The notes beneath the pieces are model-generated. The model saw nothing but the letters and a program-made list of their open reading frames with translations, was not told the origin of the DNA and did not search any database. The position numbers and the translations under genes were made by a program. This document shows positions 7,107 to 11,452 of a DNA stretch of 11,452 nucleotides, piece after piece. The DNA is from an uncultured Rhodocyclaceae bacterium (GTDB taxonomy: Bacteria; Pseudomonadota; Gammaproteobacteria; Burkholderiales; Rhodocyclaceae). The number at the start of each line of letters is the position of its first letter. Position 1 is the first letter of the stretch. The DNA lies in assembly GCA_903930805.1 (NCBI GenBank), contig CAIYZZ010000513.1:1-11452 (forward strand). Direction: 5' to 3'.

Positions 7107-7133
7107 TTATCGGCTCTGTGCCGTGATAACTGA
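7107..7133 (-). promoter_or_regulatory. Putative flagellar sigma-28 (FliA) promoter for cheV-cheV-cheYZA
   Basis: The minus strand at 7114-7107 reads GCCGATAA, an exact match to the E. coli FliA -10 box. The -35 region is poor: 15 nt upstream lies TCAGTTAT against the consensus TAAAGTTT. It sits in the 97-nt gap between the second receptor gene and the first cheV, about 40 nt before the start codon, as expected for the promoter of a class III chemotaxis operon. Supported by an exact -10 box and position, weakened by the -35. Confidence 0.45.
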
Positions 7134-7162
7134 GTGCATAAGTGGGAATGTTACGCCATTCC

Positions 7163-8383
7163 TCATAGTCTGAAGCGTCGCACGGCGATTTCGAGTTCGC
7201 CGGCCAGCGCTTCGAGTTGTTGCCCGCCAGTGACGACGTCGCTCACTGTGACGTCGCAACTTGCTGCCATTGAAACGATTCGTTCAACATTCGCGGAAAT
7301 TTCTGCGCTGGCCTGGGCCTGATTGCCGACAGCCACATTGATACGGCCCATGCCTTCAGTGGTCTGGGTCACCGTCTGGTTGGTTTCGCCCAAGGTGATC
7401 GCCACGGTCTCAAGATATTCCTGCGAGGTGCCCAATGCAGTCAAACCGCGATCCAAGGCTGATTCGACCTTGCTGGCCTGCTGTTCGAGATTTTTTGTCA
7501 CCCCGTCAATCTCGCTGGCCGTCTTGGCAGATTTTTCCGCAAGCTTGCGTACCTCGTCGGCGACAACGGCGAACCCGCGCCCCTGTTCGCCGGCGCGTGC
7601 CGCCTCGATGGCGGCGTTCAAGGCCAGCAAGTTGGTCTGATCGGCAATATCGCGCACTTCGCGCGTCATGTTGGTGATCGCCTTGGCACTATTGAGGAAT
7701 TCGCGTGCGGTATCCGTCATTTCACGCACGGAGGTTTCGGCGAGCGAGAGTTCGCCGATCATGGACGACAAACTTTCGTTGCCCTCCTGGGTGCGCAGCA
7801 AACTGTCCGCCGCCAATCGGTCGACCTGGGCTGTCTGCGCCGCAATTTCATCGACACCACCCGAGAGGCGTGCCACGGCACTGACGGTATCTTGTGCCGC
7901 CGCGCTTTGTTCCATCGTCCCTGCTTGCATGTCGGCGGTGATACGCAGAAATTTGGCAGCAGTTCCGTGCAGCTTGACCGAAGCAGTCGCAAGCTGACCG
8001 GCCATGTCGCGCAAATTGTTGCGCATGGCGGCAATCGCCGCCAGCAGGCTGTGATTGTCGCCTGGCCTCAGATTGATCTCAACACCCAGGTCGCCGGCGG
8101 AAATGCGCTTGACCACATCGGCGGCATACTGCGGCTCGCCGCCGAGCAGTGACAGCAACAGTCGCGCTAACTGCACAACAGCGGCCAGACCGATGACGGA
8201 GGCCGCGATCATGACAAAGATCATCCAGTTGCGGACGCTCTCCGCATTTGCCAGCAACTTCGGGTCGAGCCGCCCGGCGGCATCGGCAAGACGCAGATAC
8301 ATGACGAACGAAAACCCGTTGGCGATGACTGTCACCCCCGCCAGGATGGCCAAGACAAGAAACAAACGCTGACGCAGAGGCAT
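7163..8383 (-). CDS. Methyl-accepting chemotaxis protein with minimal periplasmic loop
   Basis: Receptor of 406 aa. Two membrane segments (about 7-30 and 53-79) bracket only about 20 periplasmic residues, too few for a Cache or four-helix ligand domain. A HAMP linker follows (about 80-130; [12 protein letters not shown]). The cytoplasmic signalling domain spans about 150-406, with the conserved hairpin tip [20 protein letters not shown] and [20 protein letters not shown] around 241-284, the site that contacts CheA and the adaptors. No C-terminal NWETF-type CheR/CheB tether is present; it ends VRRFRL. With no sizeable sensor domain it may sense membrane state, energy or cytoplasmic signals, or work in mixed arrays with its neighbour (inference). 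The start has AAGGA upstream, 11 nt after the stop of the other receptor gene, so the two form one transcript. Confidence 0.93.
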   Translation of the reverse strand: MPLRQRLFLVLAILAGVTVIANGFSFVMYLRLADAAGRLDPKLLANAESVRNWMIFVMIAASVIGLAAVVQLARLLLSLLGGEPQYAADVVKRISAGDLGVEINLRPGDNHSLLAAIAAMRNNLRDMAGQLATASVKLHGTAAKFLRITADMQAGTMEQSAAAQDTVSAVARLSGGVDEIAAQTAQVDRLAADSLLRTQEGNESLSSMIGELSLAETSVREMTDTAREFLNSAKAITNMTREVRDIADQTNLLALNAAIEAARAGEQGRGFAVVADEVRKLAEKSAKTASEIDGVTKNLEQQASKVESALDRGLTALGTSQEYLETVAITLGETNQTVTQTTEGMGRINVAVGNQAQASAEISANVERIVSMAASCDVTVSDVVTGGQQLEALAGELEIAVRRFRL

Positions 8384-8394
8384 GATGCGAATCC

Positions 8395-10092
8395 TTATTC
8401 AGTGCGATAGCCGATGCGGAAGCCGCCCCAATGGCGCCCCTTCACATAGACCGGTGCGGATATGTCGTGCATGATCTCGCCCGTGTCGCGGCGATAGGTT
8501 TGCAGTAAGAATGGCGCTTCGTGGGCACCGCAGCGCTTCCCTACGGGGTCGGCAAACACTCGTTTAGTACGATTGCTTAAGGTGTCGATTTTCTCGTCTC
8601 CCGTCAGCGGTTGAGTAAAACGCTTGTTGTGGGTCGGCACATAGCCACCGGTATCACAGGCAATCGCATAGGTGATTGTATTATTTTTTTCGAGCAACGG
8701 TTCCTGCAAGGGGGGCAACAGCCGGTCGGTTAGATTATCGTAGCGCGTATGAAACTTCTGCGGCTTGGTATTGGCTATCGGCACGTAATTCTGATCGAAG
8801 ACATCGTCCAGTTTGAGTTCGCCCCGGTCGATGGCAGTTTCGAGCAGTTTGCCGAGATCTGCAGCGGCGGTCTGCGCCACAGCGGGCATGCGGGCGTGCA
8901 TGGCCAGGGCTTCATCGCCGCGCCGGCCGAGCTTGAAGATGGTGCCAACCTCGGCGAGATTGGTAGCGAAGTAATCGAGCTGGCGCGCCTCTTCCAGCGT
9001 GCGCATGGCGCCCTCGTGATTGCGGTCGGCCAGCGCCATGATGTTGGTGACGTGCTCGGCGACCTCGCCGGTGCGGGATGACTGGGCGAGCGCGGCGCGG
9101 GCAATGGAATCAACCTTCTCCGTGGTTTTCTGCGCGCCCTGATTGATGAGCCCCAGCGCAGCGGCGGCCTGACGCGCCAATTCAGCGCCATTTCTGGCCT
9201 GGGTCGAGCCATCCCGAATAGTCGCGATGGCGCTCTTGGTCTCGCTCTGGATGGCGGCAATCATGGCGGTGATTTCACCGGTGGCGGCACTGGTACGCTC
9301 GGCGAGCTTTCTCACCTCGTCGGCAACAACGGCAAATCCCCGACCCTGCTCACCGGCGCGCGCCGCCTCGATGGCAGCATTCAGGGCCAACAGGTTGGTC
9401 TGGTCGGCAATCTCGTGAATCGTGCGGGCGATGCCCGAAATCGCCTCGGTGCGCTCTCCAAGCGTTGCGACAACCTGGGCAGATTGTTCCACCGAGCGCG
9501 CAATGCGCTCGATCTCCGCGGAAGCCTGCTCAACAATTTGCACGCCTTTGGCCGAGTGATCTTTGGCCTCCTGAGCGATGCGGGCGGTTTCCTCGGCGTT
9601 GGCGGCTACTTCGCTGATGCCGCCAGCCATTTCGGCCACCGCCTCGGCGGCGGCTTCAGCCGCATTATTTTGCTCGATTGAGTCCCGCGACGTATTCCCC
9701 GCCTCGTGCATCAGCTTCTCGGCCATGTCTGCCACCTGCGTGGCATTGAAGACGATACGGGTAGTAATGGCATGAAAACTCTCCAGCAGCTCATTGTAAG
9801 CCTGCGCCGCCGGCTCGATAGCGCTGCTGGACACTACGAGTCGACGCGACAGATCGCCGTCGCTACGCGTAGTGCTGATGGTTTCACGCATTACTTCAAG
9901 CGGACGGCCCAGCAAGGACGCCACGATCAGGCTGGGCACTAAAACCACCAGCAAGCCAAGCACGGCATACAAGATGAATACGCTCAGCGTCGGCGTCGCA
10001 CCGGCGAGATAAACACCACCGATGCCTGCCCCCATGACCACCAGCCCGGCCGTGCCGTGGATCAGACGCGCTTGCAACGATACGTTTGACAT
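8395..10092 (-). CDS. Methyl-accepting chemotaxis protein with C-terminal cytoplasmic sensor domain
   Basis: Receptor of 565 aa with an unusual layout. Two hydrophobic segments (about 11-31 and 36-61) are separated by only a few residues, so there is essentially no periplasmic domain. A HAMP-like region follows (about 62-115), then the signalling domain (about 118-380) with tip [20 protein letters not shown] and [20 protein letters not shown] at about 225-265. Residues about 405-565 form an additional Cache/PAS-like globular domain: [65 protein letters not shown], and the end [12 protein letters not shown]. Similar domains occur at the C-terminus of receptors in alpha- and betaproteobacteria; the ligand is not known to me. 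Start: ATG at 10092 has AGGAGG six bases upstream; a TTG one codon earlier is possible but too close to that site. First of two co-transcribed receptor genes. Confidence 0.93.
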   Translation of the reverse strand: MSNVSLQARLIHGTAGLVVMGAGIGGVYLAGATPTLSVFILYAVLGLLVVLVPSLIVASLLGRPLEVMRETISTTRSDGDLSRRLVVSSSAIEPAAQAYNELLESFHAITTRIVFNATQVADMAEKLMHEAGNTSRDSIEQNNAAEAAAEAVAEMAGGISEVAANAEETARIAQEAKDHSAKGVQIVEQASAEIERIARSVEQSAQVVATLGERTEAISGIARTIHEIADQTNLLALNAAIEAARAGEQGRGFAVVADEVRKLAERTSAATGEITAMIAAIQSETKSAIATIRDGSTQARNGAELARQAAAALGLINQGAQKTTEKVDSIARAALAQSSRTGEVAEHVTNIMALADRNHEGAMRTLEEARQLDYFATNLAEVGTIFKLGRRGDEALAMHARMPAVAQTAAADLGKLLETAIDRGELKLDDVFDQNYVPIANTKPQKFHTRYDNLTDRLLPPLQEPLLEKNNTITYAIACDTGGYVPTHNKRFTQPLTGDEKIDTLSNRTKRVFADPVGKRCGAHEAPFLLQTYRRDTGEIMHDISAPVYVKGRHWGGFRIGYRTE

Positions 10093-10116
10093 CAATCTCC
10101 TCCTCGGAAGGGTATT

Positions 10117-10147
10117 TCGGCTTGGCGTGCCGTCCCGCCAGTGCCGA
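10117..10147. other. Hairpin in the receptor-gene leader that includes repeat copy 4
   Basis: On the plus strand TCGGC-t-TGGCG (10117-10127), loop TGCCGTCC, then CGCCA-gt-GCCGA (10136-10147) pair in two 5-bp blocks. It lies in the leader about 25 nt upstream of the receptor start codon and close to its ribosome binding site, so in the mRNA it could affect translation or stability. No known riboswitch family was recognised. Confidence 0.4.
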
Positions 10148-10153
10148 CTTTCC
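10128..10153 (+). repeat. Dispersed ~24-nt repeat, copy 4 (opposite orientation)
   Basis: The plus strand contains CCCGCCAGTGCCGACTTTCC. It has one mismatch over 26 nt to copy 1 (923-948), but is inverted relative to copies 1-3. It forms the loop and right arm of the 10117-10147 hairpin upstream of the receptor gene. Confidence 0.7.
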
Positions 10154-10175
10154 CATCATCCCAGGTTGGGGGCGC

Positions 10176-10193
10176 GGCCCACCCGCGTGGGCC
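10176..10193. other. GC-rich hairpin in the receptor-gene leader
   Basis: A perfect 7-bp stem, GGCCCAC and GTGGGCC, with a CCGC loop. No T tract follows on either strand, so it is not a typical intrinsic terminator. It lies in the 198-nt region between the phosphatase gene and the first receptor, downstream of the putative promoter, and would be part of the mRNA leader. Confidence 0.4.
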
Positions 10194-10233
10194 CCACTGC
10201 CTTCCCTGAAATTATTTTTCTCTATCTTTGGCG

Positions 10234-10263
10234 ATAATACCCTGACTGTCCGAGTTGCGTGAA
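10234..10263 (-). promoter_or_regulatory. Putative sigma-70-like promoter for the two receptor genes
   Basis: On the minus strand TTCACG (10263-10258; 4 of 6 to the -35 consensus), an 18-nt spacer and TATTAT (10239-10234; 5 of 6 to the -10 consensus) face the receptor genes, giving a leader of about 135 nt. A GAGTT-CACGC-AACTC dyad (10252-10266) overlaps the -35 and might be an operator. The region also holds the end of the phosphatase transcript. Recognised by consensus only. Confidence 0.35.
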
Positions 10264-10293
10264 CTCCCCCGTCGATACAAGCAATTCAATGCG

Positions 10294-11383
10294 CTAGGGG
10301 TGCGTATCACCCAAGGTCAGGACCACCGTCACTTCGTTGCCAGTCGCGCTGAAATCCACGCTTTGAGCCATGTTCTGCACCAGCGCCAACCCCCGACCAA
10401 ATGGCAATGCGTTGGGGGATGACTGCTTTTTCTCTAGTCGCCTGATGGCGGCGCAGACATCGAACCCGGGTCCGCTGTCACGACAGCAAATGCGTAGCCG
10501 GACAGCATCCGCTTCGACGGTTTGCTCGACCTCCAGCCGGATCTCGCCTTCCCCTTCCTTGAGTTGCGCCAACTGTTCTTCGCGCAGCAGCAGCCAGGTC
10601 TCCATGCCATCCGGCGAAAGCTTCAATTGCGAGTCGAGTCGCAGCACGCCGTGATCGAGGGCGTTGTTGTACAACTCGGAAAGGATGACGAAAAGTTCGC
10701 CCGTACGCTCGCGCGTGGTGTGGAACTGGCCGGCAACGTTTAACAGCAGCGGCACGACGTCAATGTGGCCCAACTCGTTGGCGCCCAGATGCAGGGAAAA
10801 GCACCAATTGCCAGGATGCCGGACGGGCAGCACATGTGACTGCGGCACGGTTTGCATGACAGCCTCTTTCTCGCAGTCGATGAGCACCAGCGACATGTCG
10901 TCGTCCGGCGTCTGGCCGTTGAGATGCGCGAGTAGCGAGGTAACGACCTCATCTAAGCGTTGTCTGCGCGGCAAGCCAGCGAGGGCATCCGCCAACCCCT
11001 GTACGCCGAAGCGCACGCCCTCAGGATTGCGGGCGTCGTGTAACCCGTCTGACACCATCACCAGTTGTTCGCCGCGCGCGAAGGCATGCTGTTCGATGCG
11101 ATCATCAAAAGCCATGTCATCCAGCATTCCCAGCGGTGCATGTTTCAAAGAACATTCCCGGAAATGGTGACCGAAACCGTCGAGCATGAAGGCGCTGGGC
11201 ATACCGCCATTCCAGACACTGACGATGCCTTCACGGGTGTCGATCGCCACCAGCTGCACGGCAATGACACGGTTGGCCGGCAACGTCTGGCGTGCCTTGA
11301 GGTTAAGCTCACGCACAATCGTCGCCAGCGGAAAACCCTTTTCCGTCATGCGATAGAAGGGCGCGATAATCGGCAACAGACTC
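10294..11383 (-). CDS. SpoIIE-type PP2C phosphatase fused to RsbW-like ATPase (5' end missing)
   Basis: Only the C-terminal 362 residues are genomic. Apparent codons further upstream are adapter sequence, including a false MCSSD start, and the codon at 11383-11385 is half adapter. Residues about 1-170 (counted from the first genomic codon) are the C-terminal part of a SpoIIE/PP2C serine phosphatase: VWNGGMPSAFML (57-68), HAPLGML, LVMVSDGLHDARN (108-119) with Asp112, and DDDMSLVLI (160-168). Residues about 195-362 are a HATPase_c_2 anti-sigma-kinase-like domain: N box SELYNNALDHGVL (235-247), DSGPGFD (302-308), FGRGLALVQNMA (328-339). The missing N-terminus probably holds the first PP2C motifs and perhaps a receiver domain, as in Pseudomonas HsbR. 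Such proteins control an anti-sigma-antagonist by phosphorylation state (partner switching) and in Pseudomonas affect motility and biofilm. Placement next to che genes fits this; the symbol is left blank because the N-terminus and partner are not visible. Confidence 0.85.
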
Positions 11384-11452
11384 AGATCGGAAGAGCACAC
11401 GTCTGAACTCCAGTCACCTGAAGCTATCTCGTATGCCGTCTTCTGCTTGAAA
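11384..11452 (+). other. Illumina TruSeq-type adapter with index (sequencing artefact)
   Basis: Position 11384 starts AGATCGGAAGAGCACACGTC and continues through the standard index-adapter sequence to 11417. An 8-nt index, CTGAAGCT, fills 11418-11425, then ATCTCGTATGCCGTCTTCTG with CTTG to 11449, and three A bases. This is library adapter read-through that was not trimmed before assembly. It is not part of the organism's genome and should be removed. Confidence 0.99.

Noticed and set aside
7214..7234. A fifth repeat-like sequence, GCCCGCCAGTGACGAC
   Set aside because: It matches only part of the core, has two mismatches in 16 nt, and encodes residues of the receptor C-terminus; probably chance.
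10230..10237. GGCGATAA on the plus strand as a sigma-28 -10 box
   Set aside because: One mismatch to consensus, no TAAA-type -35 at the right distance, and transcription would run antisense into the phosphatase gene.
10096..10240. A c-di-GMP (GEMM) riboswitch in the receptor leader
   Set aside because: The conserved core sequences of that class are not visible; only generic hairpins are seen.
11384..11400. MCSSD start of the phosphatase gene
   Set aside because: These codons are reverse-complement adapter sequence, not genome.
1..11452. CRISPR arrays, tRNA or rRNA genes, insertion sequences, or phage genes
   Set aside because: No regularly spaced repeats, cloverleaf-like genes, transposase frames or phage proteins were recognised on either strand.

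Overview
The window looks like one end of a contig from a motile, Gram-negative betaproteobacterium, probably Rhodocyclales, Nitrosomonadales or a relative. The reasons are moderately high GC, a close match of CheY, CheZ and Psd to the proteobacterial families, paired CheV proteins, and a secreted Ig-like protein of a type common in these orders. Placement is inferred from remembered family features, not from a search.

All nine genes lie on the minus strand, so transcription runs from high to low coordinates. In that order they are: a 5'-truncated PP2C (SpoIIE-type) phosphatase fused to an RsbW-like ATPase (10294-11383); two methyl-accepting chemotaxis proteins (8395-10092 and 7163-8383); two tandem cheV genes (6097-7065 and 5112-6083); cheY (4662-5057); cheZ (3825-4661); cheA (1923-3815); psd (953-1822); and a secreted Ig-like surface protein that runs off the left edge (1-888). 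The last 69 bases (11384-11452) are not genomic. They are an Illumina TruSeq-type adapter with an 8-nt index, so the apparent start of the phosphatase gene is an artefact.

The core is a chemotaxis signalling operon. Receptors with almost no periplasmic domain feed CheA through CheV adaptors (no separate CheW is seen). CheA phosphorylates CheY and the CheV receiver domains, and CheZ dephosphorylates CheY. A sequence with an exact GCCGATAA -10 box upstream of the first cheV suggests flagellar sigma-28 control of cheV-cheV-cheY-cheZ-cheA. A hairpin followed by T-rich DNA separates cheA from psd. The phosphatase/ATPase fusion resembles HsbR-type partner-switching regulators, which in Pseudomonas control motility and biofilm choice. 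CheR, CheB and CheW are not in the window.

The least explained observations are: (a) a dispersed repeat of about 24 nt with four copies, three between genes and one inside the cheA linker codons, two of which form one arm of a hairpin; and (b) a short acidic D-x-x-x-L-F motif found twice in the CheZ N-terminus and once in the CheA linker where a P2 domain would be expected, resembling known CheY-docking peptides.
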